The notes beneath the pieces are model-generated. The model saw only the letters and a list, made by a program, of their open reading frames with translations, made no database searches and was not told where the DNA came from. The position numbers and the translations under genes were made by a program. A stretch of DNA of 64,000 nt from Mactromeris polynyma (Eukaryota > Mollusca > Bivalvia > Venerida > Mactridae): contig JASFXZ010000029.1 in the NCBI GenBank assembly GCA_032209605.1, positions 3,709,001 to 3,773,000 on the forward strand. The letters are read 5' to 3'. How positions within the stretch are numbered: position 1 is the first letter of the stretch; each line of letters opens with the position of its first letter. Of this stretch, positions 49,026 through 60,959 are shown in pieces.

Positions 49026-52000
49026 AGAGTGATTAATAATATTATATTGTTACGACTCGTTTCTCAGTTGAATAAAAAAAGTTAAGTTATTCTAAATGGA
49101 AATGTTTAAGTAAGCTGAAAAAAACGGAACGTAATGGCATCGAGTGCATTTGCTCGTAGCATGTCTCTGCTACAGTTGGACCAATGGGGTTTAAGCGAGA
49201 AATTGTATTCTGTATTCTGATTACTTGTATTTTTCGTTGTACTAACGAAATATTGCAACGTTAGATAAATTTACTTCGATTTTCTTTTGTATTCCGTTTC
49301 ATCTTTCAACTATTTTACAGTAAATGCATGCTGTCAATATTGTCTCTTTTCTATGAATTTCCTATTATGCCAAATTGTTTCAATGTATGTTTTGTTATCA
49401 AAATACCAAAGTACCACAATCAAAAATAACGCGAAAATACCAGCAAACACCTATACCTGTTTTTAGACATATTGTGATCGTCTTTGAATTACTTACAATG
49501 TATTGTATCAAATATACATGGAAACTCTTCTAATTCCTAAACCCCATGTTTCTGAAGATGTTAATTAATTTGTTATAACAATCTTATTAGGAGATTTTTA
49601 CAGTTATGTTTGGTTCAAAAGATTGCGGTAAGGGTAAAAATAATTTAAAAATGATATAATGTAAGAAGTTGCTATTTAGAAACACATTTGATTATAATAA
49701 ATTGTTTAGTGTATGTACATGGATAAGTGCAATATTGTATGTAACGCACTTTTTAATATTTTAAGGGGGGGGGGGGAGTAGCAGGGATTAATAGTTCCTA
49801 GAAGTGGAGATTTTGAAATTTCGCACTGTAACGGGGATTTAGACAAAATGTCTGGCTCTAAGGGGGATGGGAAATTAGACCTCAAAAATATCATTTGTAT
49901 AATTTCCCTTGGACCAGCCCCCCGTCCCCCCCCCCGACCCCTCTCCCTTATCTCCCTCGCAAAATATTGATATGTGCATAATACAACAGAGCTCCACTGA
50001 GATTATGTTCAGTGGTTTATATCAAAACTGGAGAAATTTTCAAATTTCAATGTACCAAATATTTCACTTATAACCTGGTGGATCATTTTTAAAAAAGATG
50101 GTCAAGTGAGTTTTTGAATTATTATGAATGAAATTTTGTCTTGATGTTATTTTGTTATTGTGTAAAACTATTTTAAATGTATTTATAACAATATATGTAT
50201 GAAAATATTTAAATGTTTTTGTTTGTCATATATTCTTGGTAAAGGGAGGTAAAGGTACATAAGCTACATAATAATTTTGAGAAAATGGCATGTTAATGCC
50301 TTCATACAGACATGCTCTAAAACAATGCTTTGTAACTTTTCCTGGATCTGCAAAACACAAGTCAGATAGGTATTTCCTACGCTGGCACCAACTCGGCGCG
50401 TAGTTAGGGATAGAAAATGCTGGTATCAGATACATGAAGTTAATTACCATATTTATTTTTTTGAAAAAATAAGACTTGGTACCTTTAAAGGCTACATTCA
50501 CAGTGCCTGACTAATATTACCCCATTATAGCATACACATACACATATATAAAGAGATCTTTTTAAGTGTGTCTTCTTTTTCCTTACTAAGGAAAAAGTAA
50601 TCCGGCACCTGTGGCTACCGGTTATGAACAAAGATTTGAGTCTCTAGAAACTCGGATGAGCTTTGAATATAAGGATAGTGGACATATTCTGCTTCAGCTA
50701 GAATTAAACAGTTGAAAGCCACATATAAATAAGTCTGTAATTGCTGTCTCCTGACTGAGAAGTTGGGTAGGTATTGTTTTGTAAATCAAGTTATTAAGTT
50801 GGGGTATTTCCGGACAGCCCTTTTAATATTGATTGGCTAAACTAAGTCGTGGCCTCAATTTAATAACTTGTGGCCACAACTTACTAACTTGTGGCCACAA
50901 CTTAAATAAAGTGTTGCGGATGTCACCTCAGTGCCACCGTATCAGTGCCACCGTACCAATGCGTACAATTCGTCAGAAAAAGTGAAAAATGAAAGTTCCA
51001 AAAATGCAATAAAAACTGAAGGTTTAGTGTATGGGACATCACAAATATCACATGGATATTTCGCAAAGAGGTTGTCAGTTTCACCATATTACTGTATAAG
51101 TGGTAAATATCGCGACGTGGGAATGTTTGCGAATTTCGCGATTTTAGGAGTGTCGCGAAAAATCAACCAGCGTTAATTTTCTCCTTCTCGGTAGTAAATT
51201 TTGATTTACTTAATGTAGTCCCCCCCTACTCATACTTGACAATTGAACGATAACAGTACTCATTCTCGAACATTTTGACTCTCACGTATCCAATTATACG
51301 GTATTTCTGGAACATATTTAATGCGTAGCCGAAGAATGTTTTGGGCACCAAATTGTACCCCGGGTATTCTCCAACTATCACAAATGAAGGAGATTATTTT
51401 GGTAAGATTTTATCCCCATCAACCCAAGTGCGAATTGTATTCAATTCATTACGAAAACCACCGAAAAGCACCAAAGAAAAGAAAAAAAATCATACTGACT
51501 GCACGGCCTTGATTAAATACATATATTATCCCTCAAAATCATTCTGATATTTATTTTTTAAAAACCTGATCTAAGCGTTGCATTGACTTAGTACTAAAAC
51601 AACAGTATCCACATGCATGTATTACAAAGAATTGATAATTACCTCTTCGAGACGAACGTACATAAATATAGGCAAACTATTTATGTGACTTGTCTTTCTT
51701 TTAAAATAACCATTCTCCGCTTGAAATTCACTACTACCTTGATTTGAGTAGTTAAAAAATTGCATTAATAATGAAAGACGTGTTTGCCCTATATACAAGT
51801 AAATGCAACTCATTTGAATAACAATACTTTTTTTCTTCCATATGGTACAAACAATATCAAATTACACAGTGTCGTAGTGTTTTGGTATTTTAGTTTTACG
51901 AGCGTGGCGATGTACTGAAAACAGTCTTTAAAGTGAGGGTATTTCTCATAGGCTGACGTAAACAATTTTGAGGAAAAAACCCGGAAGTTTTATGGTCGGC

Positions 52001-53943
52001 CCGGATTGATGATTATATACCGACAGTTCAAAACGCATGCTCTTGATATGTGGAATTGCGGTTTAATTTCTTGAATTTTGTGGTTATTTCGCATTCTGAT
52101 GTAAATAATATAGTTATTTGGAGCAAGGTCAGTATAAGACTGTTTCTTCGTGCTGGATTATGCAGTATGTCTGTTGTTATGTACGTAATGGTTAAATGAT
52201 TTTGATAATAAGTTACTGTCTACTTAGTCTCAGTGTGAGGTTAGCTAGCTGTTAAATCGATTTAAACCCCAAGTATATTTACTGACAGTTCCAATGCTGT
52301 AAATCGCTGTATGGTTATTATTTATATTTGTGTGTAGATGTATGTTGGGTTAACCTTTCCCCTGTGTGTTTCTTTCATTTTATATAGTGTTCATGTTATT
52401 TTCTCCCCACTTTCGACGTTTTGCTGCCAGCTGTCTTGACTTGTCCTGTGATGTATTCTATCCATTAAATCCCCTCCAGTTTGTCCTCTTTGATTCTCCT
52501 TAGTTATCCCTAACGGTCGGCCAGGCCATTCCTTGCGCCCATGTTCCCTTACGTATTTACCCTTGCGCCTCCTCAAATGCCTTATGTTTTATGGACCTTT
52601 ATTTGAACTTTGTATTAGAAATCCTACCGTCAATTATTTAAACTATTGTTCTGTCAGTGTGATTACCCTGTAATATGTATCTTTCTTTGCAACTAATTGT
52701 ATACCTCAGTATGTCTTGTTCTACATGAAATGAGTAAAATGAATTGAATTGAATAACAAAATAAAATTACGGCGAAAACCTGTAACTATTCGTTTGAATG
52801 TTGTTTTAAGGCGCATCGAAACTTAAGGCATTTATCGCGCTTTGGAGTCAGTGTTTACTTGTTGCAGATACTGCCACACTGTGCTACCATGCTGTAGACA
52901 CATGACATGATACCACGCCCAGTTGCAGGTCAACCAGTCTAAGGACTACCCATAGTACCAAGCGGTGGTACCGGTACTATTATTAAAGAGTCACTGTCCT
53001 GTTAAACCATTCATTTTATAGCGAAGTGTTACTATTAAAATCAAACCATTTGTGTCAATGATTGTTTACCGCTTTTTGACAGACAAATCCGCTCATTATA
53101 TCGCGAATTGTAAGCCTACGAGTCTTTTATCTCCAACCTGATTTAATTTGGTTCTTAGCTATTAACTGACTGAAATAAACTTAGCGACAATCGGTGCCCA
53201 CTAATCGCTAGCTAATAGCCCACAACACGACGACAAATTTGGAATTTAGGCCTAATATCGATGAAACTTACGCTTAGGGTGTTGATACATGGCTTTGTCT
53301 TGCTTAAACTATATAGAAAGTAATGTACATGTATTGCTACATGTTGTTGTAAGTGAGTTTCCGAGAGAACAATTAGATTGTTATATCCTTACAATCAACA
53401 GTTACCATGGTTACGATTAGCAATATGTACACCGTGATTGTTCTACATTTAAAATCTTAATGTTTGCATTTTAAGTACAAGAAACACAGCAACAAAGCAC
53501 GCTAGCGGGTACTTGTAGTTACGGGATGTTAATGCATTTAATTATTAATATTTCATGGTCATACTGTTAAGAGATATTAATGATTAAGAGAGTTTGGAGG
53601 GGATTTACCTCAAAACTCCTGAATATCAGGTTCATTTAATATGATTCAAAATTAGAATATCGTAATTGTATAGTTTTTACACAATGTCTATTGGTTTATA
53701 TTTTGCAAAACATCTTTTCATTGGCTCCCCACTCAATGTATGATTACAACCGTTCTGAAGTAAATATAAACTGAATATATGAAGTAATTTATATAAAAAT
53801 GAGGACAAGCTTATTGTTAATCTTACTCTGATCGTTTACTTCCTTAACGCGGGTGCGGCTCCAGTATACAACAGAACATCTCCACAGCTGCACACTCTTT
53901 AGCACCACCCTCTCTACAATAATATTATCAAGTTTGCCATATA

Positions 53944-54132
53944 CAGTCAAACCTGTCTGTAAAGACCACCCATGGGAACAGCAAAATGTGGTATTTGTTT
54001 ACAGATGGTCTCTATTAACAGATTAAATATCATTGAAAATGGTCTGATGGGAGATAAAATTGGTGGTCTTTGCAGACAGGTTTTGCAATAGTGGTCTTTG
54101 TTCACAGGTGGTCTTTAACACAGGTTTGACTG
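53944..54132. mobile_element. MITE family A variant upstream of membrane gene 1
   Basis: CAGTCAAACCTGTCTGTAAA to CACAGGTTTGACTG, flanked by TA, with AAGACCACC...GGTGGTCTTT inside. It is directly followed by a second, degraded family A copy to about 54298. Confidence 0.75.
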
Positions 54133-54298
54133 TACAATGAATCCTCAATATTAAGACCACCTTTGGGATTCTCGAAAACTGGTAATATTATTGAGGTGGT
54201 CTTAATACGGAGCAAAACATAATGTACTTGACAATTATGTTCTTAATTTTGACATGGTTTTATTATTGAGGTGGTCTTTAGGTGAGGTTTTACGGATA
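54133..54298. mobile_element. Degraded MITE family A copy
   Basis: TCCTCAATATTAAGACCACC to AGGTGAGGTTTTACGG. It keeps the GACCACC and GGTGGTC modules, but both outer CAGT/ACTG ends are altered. Confidence 0.55.
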
Positions 54299-55376
54299 TA
54301 AAAATGTAATATTCAAATTTTACTTCAAATTCAACCTCTTGACAGCAATAACCTCTCAATATTTATTTGATTGAAACAATCTCCACATAAACACCTCATG
54401 TAGGAACATCATGTTCATTGGTCAGATTGCCTCTCGATAACAGCCACAACTTGCTTCTCCACAAGGATGTTGCTCTAAAGAGGTTGCACTGTATACTTAT
54501 GATGATAATGAGACATGCTTAAGACTGCTAGAATATATAAGAGTTAATATTTGCACATTGTATGTCTAATTCGAGTTAAAACACAAAAAGGCATACTGTT
54601 TTGATGAGCGATCGTATTTTTGATATCAGAACCATAAAACTCACGATGACACCGAGCGACTTGACAATAATGAATATCGTAAAACACATGTAATATCAAA
54701 TATCACAGAGTAACGAGATATTTGAGTTTTAACGTTTTGTAAGTTTGCATTACAATATTTTGTACATTCACATTTGTCCAATCCGAGAAGTGAGCGATAA
54801 TATGAAATCATTTATTTCCTTAATTCTTCTTTGCAATTGAACTTTTATAACTACGGGATTAATTCCATTCCGCACTTCGATAAACCCCTAACCGCGAAAT
54901 AACTTCACCTCGACAACATAAGGGCATGCATGATGAAGGTTAGTGACTCTGAATATTATAAACTTGGTAGCGGCTACAAGCACACAGATAATATATCCAG
55001 ATAAAAACCATGAAGAATGATAATTCCAATCTTAAACTGAAATTTGCAGTTTTTAAACACTAACAATATCATCAAGCATTATCAGGTTTCAATGGATCAA
55101 TCGAATATGTCCTCGAACGATAGGATTTCTTTCGCGTTATGCAATTCTTATCTAAATGTATCAATTAAATTATCAAAATAAATTAGGGATATCTGGATCG
55201 ATTTTGTGAAATCGAACTTCTAAATAGCGATTGTAAATACCTGTACATCTATAAGGTTATTTTATTTATTTCAAGCAGCTTTGGATTTCGTTTAGGCAAT
55301 CAGTTTCTCACATTAATTATTACAAGTACGTCTTTATTTTCAGAAATCTTTACAAACACGCACTTCATTTGCGACG

Positions 55377-57860
55377 ATGAAGTTGTTATTCTATACTGTC
55401 AACATTGCAATCGTGCATTTTGCAATCGCATTTCAAGACAGTGAGAGTTTATCAGATGTTGCCAAAAGAGGAACAAAAGACGCTGAAACCGTTCCTACGA
55501 CAAATCCATATGAACCATGTACGATTTATGTACAAGATGGAATAAACTACTTTCACAGCAAACTTCTTACGAAGCAACCTCATTTTGTGCAATTCAAAAT
55601 AAAGCAGATTGGAAATGAACACTACACGGTAAATGAGAACGTTTTTGAACCATTCCGCTGGTCGTGGACGTACAAGGAGTCATCTGGGCCGTATCCGTTC
55701 ATATCATGGAATTTAGACTATGGGATTTTATCTTTTCATCTGTTGGAGGCAAAGACAATCTACTTGGAACATGAGATTGAACTGAATGTATCAAAAGGAT
55801 GTAATATTACATACGGGTCTGAGGAGACGTTAGCGAAACTTGTTGAGGCGTTTGTGCCGTTGATTAACGTATCGACAGATGATGAGGATTTTCCAACATA
55901 CCCTGAAAGTTATTTTTGTTACTACCAAATCCACCGCTTAGACTCCAACACACCAAACTATATCATATCTCAATACTTTATCTATAATCTGGGATTTATC
56001 GAATACAAATGTGCCGAGGTTCTTCTAAACTTTTCGTCAAAATCTTTCTACGTGAAACCAATTTGTAGCGATTGCATACCCAGGAGACACGAATGGCTGA
56101 AGAGTTCTTACTTTCCTCACGTGTTCAGCATTCTGGCTCTCCTGTATTGCTCACCAGTTATTGTTTTCAGTACGGCAAACTGGATGTCAAAATATGAGAA
56201 GATAATCGCTAATGAGGAAGACGAAGAATACGAAATTATTGGAGATCCGTTTGAGTTTATTTATTGTGAATCGGACATAGAAGAGGACTGGCTATATGCT
56301 GACGGTGTTAGCCATCCACTAACTGTGTCAGATGTTTTTAATTTCCACACACTTGGCTTAGCAACCAAATTTCCATACTTCACTGGAAGACTTAGACGAT
56401 TAATGTTTGTCTTGATGGTGCCGTCGTTTATATATGCACAAATTCTTATGTATAATCAAGGAATGGGGGTGTGGCATGCAGGTGACAAAATAACTGTTAA
56501 GAAACTCGTTGATCTTGGGGCTCCGATGGGTTTTCTTTCCTTGCTTGGTGATCCTAAAAACAGACAAAACGCATTCGCATTTTGGCTAGGAGGTCCAGTT
56601 GGGGTGACCTGTTTATATTTTGCACTGAGTTTCTTGTTTATTGTTCTCCCGAGAAGTATGAAACAGATTATAGAAGATGGACTTCCTTCATCAAGAAGTA
56701 GTTTCAAGTCACCATTGTTTCTTACATTCCATCAAACCATACGCTTCTCTAAAGTAACTAACAGGTTTAATAAAACTCATAGCGGTTATGCGAAAGCTAT
56801 CACGGTTATCAAATGCAGATTCTACATGTTGTTTTTCGCTCCGTTGTGGCAATACATCTGGACAACACAAAGAACACGCTGGTTAAGCATGTGTTCTGGA
56901 CCATCGACAGGGATGCGTGTTTTAAAACGACTGTCATTTCCTTTATATCTCGCTAGTTGTCTAGTAGAGATAGGTTGTTGTTTGATATACTATGGTATTC
57001 CATTCTCTAGTTTTATAACAATTGTTGTCAAAGGAGCATCAAGGTCACTCGGTTATCTGAAACAACAAAACCGAATTATGAGAGTTGTCTTCAGTTTTCG
57101 AATCTCCCTCATGTTTGTCTTTATCGTTTATACATTGTATACCTACATTATCTCTATTGTTTTCGTGAAGAGCTTGTTATTTGTCTGTCAAGTTCTCACT
57201 TACTGTTTTGTTGCCGTGATTCTTTATCCTTCAGTCGCCTTCGGGTATTTGTTTTTCTTTACGGTACTCTTGTACTATTTCATCAAGCTCATTCAAAGTT
57301 TCAGCGATGACTATATGGAACTCTTGACCACTGCAGTTGATTTATCGCGTCATGTTGACGCCAAAACGGATTATGTGTATAACAATGGTGGTCACTTAAC
57401 TATCTTCAACCTAAGAATGAATTACATTAAGGATATAAATGTAAATGGGAAACTTTTAGATGTGTCGCAAGATATATTAAAATCACTTGAGACTGTTGAT
57501 GTTTGGAAAGTTCGAGAAAAGAATGGTGTCTATGGCATTCCAAAGGCATTGTTCGATATGCTCGTCAAAGAATTTAGACCTGTCCATCGCGAATTGCTGT
57601 CCCTATCTTTCAAAGCTGCAATTATTATGGTATTTGTGGCAGCATTGTTTAGCTTATCCGCTAGCTGTGTTTCCGGGCCAACCACTGAAATTTCAGAAGT
57701 AATGCACGTGATGTTTATTGTTGTAGTCGGAGCATTGCCAAGGCTTATTTCATCTGTTATGTCCCATTCAAATACTATGTTGGTTAAAGAGATAGAAGAG
57801 AGACAAATGAAGGCGATGATTATACACTATTGGCAAGGAAGTGACAATGAAATGGCTTAA
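55377..57860 (+). CDS. Uncharacterised multi-pass membrane protein with secreted ectodomain, tandem copy 1
   Basis: One uninterrupted frame encodes 827 aa with no intron, unlike the two exon-rich neighbours. Visible layout: a signal peptide (residues 1 to about 19); an ectodomain of about 225 residues with six cysteines (C48, C142, C181, C212, C230, C233) and four N-glycosylation sequons (N137, N143, N164, N218); a first membrane helix at about 247-267; an acidic loop (EEDEEYE, about 281-287); helices near 339-358, 405-424 and 521-550; a long hydrophobic stretch at 568-638 that probably holds three helices; a polar domain at 640-742; and two last helices near 743-763 and 776-795. I do not recognise the family and assign no function. 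The start is supported by the signal peptide and its conservation in copy 2. A 5'UTR acceptor TTTTCAG ends at 55344, 32 nt upstream. An AATAAA at 58047 could serve as polyadenylation signal. Confidence 0.85.
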   Translation: MKLLFYTVNIAIVHFAIAFQDSESLSDVAKRGTKDAETVPTTNPYEPCTIYVQDGINYFHSKLLTKQPHFVQFKIKQIGNEHYTVNENVFEPFRWSWTYKESSGPYPFISWNLDYGILSFHLLEAKTIYLEHEIELNVSKGCNITYGSEETLAKLVEAFVPLINVSTDDEDFPTYPESYFCYYQIHRLDSNTPNYIISQYFIYNLGFIEYKCAEVLLNFSSKSFYVKPICSDCIPRRHEWLKSSYFPHVFSILALLYCSPVIVFSTANWMSKYEKIIANEEDEEYEIIGDPFEFIYCESDIEEDWLYADGVSHPLTVSDVFNFHTLGLATKFPYFTGRLRRLMFVLMVPSFIYAQILMYNQGMGVWHAGDKITVKKLVDLGAPMGFLSLLGDPKNRQNAFAFWLGGPVGVTCLYFALSFLFIVLPRSMKQIIEDGLPSSRSSFKSPLFLTFHQTIRFSKVTNRFNKTHSGYAKAITVIKCRFYMLFFAPLWQYIWTTQRTRWLSMCSGPSTGMRVLKRLSFPLYLASCLVEIGCCLIYYGIPFSSFITIVVKGASRSLGYLKQQNRIMRVVFSFRISLMFVFIVYTLYTYIISIVFVKSLLFVCQVLTYCFVAVILYPSVAFGYLFFFTVLLYYFIKLIQSFSDDYMELLTTAVDLSRHVDAKTDYVYNNGGHLTIFNLRMNYIKDINVNGKLLDVSQDILKSLETVDVWKVREKNGVYGIPKALFDMLVKEFRPVHRELLSLSFKAAIIMVFVAALFSLSASCVSGPTTEISEVMHVMFIVVVGALPRLISSVMSHSNTMLVKEIEERQMKAMIIHYWQGSDNEMA

Positions 57861-58046
57861 AATACGAACATTTATTTTTTATACTATTCATCATTTTGTA
57901 AGCTTGACAATATTCGAAATCAAGGAAACTAAGTGCTATTATAGTACATATTCTTGTAAATGCATGTACATATATTTATTTAGTGCAAAGCTTTAAAACT
58001 TCCGTCGGTTTTCAAAGATAATATAATGCTCTCTCACGATTATGTC

Positions 58047-58052
58047 AATAAA
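58047..58052 (+). promoter_or_regulatory. Candidate polyadenylation signal of membrane gene 1
   Basis: AATAAA lies about 190 nt after the TAA of the 827-aa gene; a second AATAAA occurs near 58122. No transcript evidence is available. Confidence 0.35.
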
Positions 58053-58735
58053 AGGAAGTTAATGTTATGTAACCAGTTAAATATCGTGTTCATTGAAATG
58101 TCACTGCCAGATGTGAAATAAACTTCCTGTTTACAAATAGAATAATCCCCTTGTCTGTTCAAAATTGAAAACGCAAAAGAAACGTGTCTGTGTACTTGAC
58201 TTAAATCACTGGAGTATCTATTAACAACATTTGAGAAGTTATTAATTGTACTCTGTAAAAAGCTGTTACAAAAGCTATAAAAGTTCGCGACTGGTACATT
58301 AAACCTAGACTCTTCTTAATTCCAACGCCGGGCAATTTCCGGAGGGGTTAACTAACAACACTACTTACTAGATAAATCTTGAAATATACTATATATCTAC
58401 TTTCAGACGCAGATGTTAAGGCAAACAATATCATGTCCATTTGGTTTTCATTCAACATCGTCATGTTTACAATAATAAGAATAACGCCTTTATCGTGAGC
58501 AAAATGTTTTCTTTGCAAACATTACACCATAGCAATAATAGTGTTCATTACTTTGTCTCGGAAGACAAAATACATAACAATAAACAAGTTAATGCTTTAG
58601 GCTTGGTAAACGCATATATAGGCCTTAAAGAATGGTACGTTACATTACCGATATCCAGAGACGTAATCGTCTATATCTTTCTTAATATGCAATATTGTCT
58701 TTAGAATTTTTGTATGTACATTTAAATCAACCATA

Positions 58736-59093
58736 TATTTAAAGTAATACTATGCTCATTTTTGTTCATTTGTTTATCTAACCAAACATGAAAAATATAT
58801 TTCCTATAGTTTAAACATCAATAAACATGCATTAACAAATATTGAACTCATAATGTATTAATCCATATTTGTTGAAGAAAATTGTTTGTTTATCATAAAA
58901 TCCAGTTTTTTTAACAGTCAGGCTATTTTACAGGTTTTGACTGTTAGTAATACGATAAAAAAAGTATTTTTTCAATCGGTTATACATTGAAATAGTTTTT
59001 ATTAGAGATATTTTAGCCATTGTAACAACAATACTGGATAAAGCAAATTCAAACATTGTATGTTCAGATGAGCCAGATACATCTTTAGTATTA
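58736..59093 (+). repeat. Dispersed repeat, inverted partner of 1848-2209
   Basis: It carries the reverse complements of the 1848-2209 blocks, for example GAACTCATAATGTATTA and CAGATGAGCCAGATACATCT. It lies in the spacer between the two membrane-protein genes. No terminal structure or coding sequence is visible. Confidence 0.75.
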
Positions 59094-59134
59094 TAACAAG
59101 GAATTATATATATAGTGCCGATGTTGTATTTGAA

Positions 59135-59290
59135 ACGGATTTCGGTAATGGAAAATGGATTTCGATAAATTTTCTTATCGAAAGGTAAACCAATCCGCGT
59201 TTAGGTTACAGACGTTGTTCGGTTGAAGAGAAGTTGGTTTAGTATTTAACGTAAGATTTGATTGCTTTACACTACACCAATATGCAAATA
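59135..59290 (+). repeat. Dispersed repeat copy between the membrane genes
   Basis: It contains GGATTTCGGTAATGG, CTTATCGAAAGG, GTTCGGTTGAAGAGAAGTTG and AACGTAAGATTTGATTG, matching 29640-29990. Confidence 0.65.
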
Positions 59291-59599
59291 GCAAATTACC
59301 CGGGGAGTTGACTAACAACACTACAGACTAGATACAAGAGAGAGAATAAGTTGCTACAGGGAATACCGCATTCATAAGACAGTCCTCTCCACACTGACCT
59401 CCGGGAAAACAACAATCCATAAAACATAAGGCATTTGGGGAGACTCAATTGTACATACGTAGGGAACAGGAGCGCGAGGGATAACCAGGAGAATCAAAGT
59501 AAAATATAGACGATTACATCTCCAGCGGATTTCGGTGAGGTTAATGCCTATACGAGGCCTTTTCAGCAATTATTGAATAGTTTATATTATTTCATTTTT

Positions 59600-59695
59600 T
59601 TTAGATTAACCAGTACGCGTCAATGTTACAGATGTTGTTCAGTTGAAGAGAAGTTGGTTCAGTGGTTAACGTAAGATTTGATTGGTTGTTGCATA
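59600..59695 (+). repeat. Dispersed repeat, second partial copy
   Basis: GTTCAGTTGAAGAGAAGTTG and GTGGTTAACGTAAGATTTG repeat the 59135-59290 pattern. TTGGTTCAGTGGTTAACG resembles a Pol III A box, hinting at a SINE; no B box is seen. Confidence 0.5.
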
Positions 59696-60959
59696 TGTAA
59701 GAAATATGTTTATTTTGTTTACAAGTTGAATTCACTGTATAAATGTGATAGGATAGCGATATGTATGCTGTTGAAATAATATATATATGTAGATATTTTA
59801 TTATGTTCTAAAATGTTATAATTTCAAAGAGATTCCTTATTGTCACAGATCACATTTATCAAAGTAGTATTGATCCCGCGAAATTTATTGTCTATATTTA
59901 TGTTGATATATTGCACATTTGTTAAGATGTTTTCTTCTCACTATCATTATTAAATTTATATAAATAAATAACATTCATGAAATATCATGCAGAATTGTTT
60001 GTATTTTGGCCCGATGCCTTATATTGCAAACAAAACACTGGATATGCAAAAAGCAAAGCCATGTTAGTACGACAGTTGACAAGTGACATCGTGAAAATGA
60101 CACACACTTGTGGGTCCCATTGTTTGACGAATGAAGCTTTTATAATCGTTATAATTCGGTAGGGAATTGGCGGGAATTTAAACTTCCAAACCATTGTATT
60201 TCGTTCATTTTATTTCGAATACAACTCATACATGGTTTCGATAAAGCATATGCATTTGTTTACCAAAACTTAAACAAAAGGATGAGTATAGTGTTATGAA
60301 TTGTGTCTTCCAAAACAATGTAATGAACCAAATTACTGCAATGATGTTGCTTGCAAAGAAAACATTTTAGTAATAACAGAGGCGTTATTCTTATTACTGT
60401 TAACATATATAGTATGTTTCTTGATTTATCTAGCAAGTAATGCTGTTAGTCAACCCCATGGGAAACGCTTTACGTCGGGATTAAGAAGACCTTTCTGGTT
60501 TTATTTACAAATTACAAAAGTGAGCTTAGATTTTGCTACTGAGCTCGCTAACAACTAGCAATATCAGAATATGACGAGAAACTTAAGCTTCATCAGTATT
60601 TAAGATGCTTTCTCCTACAAGCTTTAAACACGGAAATGATTACATCATTCGTGCAATGGTATAGTCATCTTGCAAGTCGCTGATAGGAGTCATTCTATCT
60701 ATCCATACAAACATTGATAACGTATGCGGAGTAGCGAAGTCTGATCTATTAACATTCAAGTAAGTTGTCTTCCATGTTATTCATATTCATTATTTTCTCT
60801 ACAGTTGATAGTGACAGCTTTCTTACGCTCGATTAATCGATATCAATTCGGATCTCCGATTAGTGAATTTGAATAATCGGTAAATATTACTTACATGACA
60901 AACATAGCAATACTAACTGCTACAAAATAATATTATACATGTATATACAAACTAATTAT

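Larger units (their letters stand above)
47938..55376. other. Gene-poor interval between VPS18 and membrane gene 1
   Basis: It holds the 18-bp array, a SINE head, a G run at 49766-49777 with C runs at 49919-49940, a paired GTGGCCACAAC motif at 50865-50904, a possible LINE-type 3' end near 52560-52750 (ending in a TGAATTGAATTGAAT tail), and two MITEs at 53944-54298. No conserved coding sequence is recognised. Confidence 0.55.
52795..57860 (+). repeat. Left copy of the tandem segmental duplication
   Basis: CATCGAAACTTAAGGC and TTTATCGCGCTTTGGAGTC (from about 52810), GGAACATCATGTTCATTGG (54403), the 5' flank and the gene have counterparts from about 60960 in the same order. This copy holds about 1.4 kb (about 52930-54390, with two MITEs) that is missing from the right copy. 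Confidence 0.75.

Noticed and set aside
56456..56707. Antisense frames inside the membrane-protein genes (56456-56707 and 63278-63529)
   Set aside because: They mirror a conserved coding segment on the plus strand; no independent evidence.
58441..58704. 87-codon frame between the membrane genes
   Set aside because: No domain, no counterpart in the duplicated block, and no splice context.
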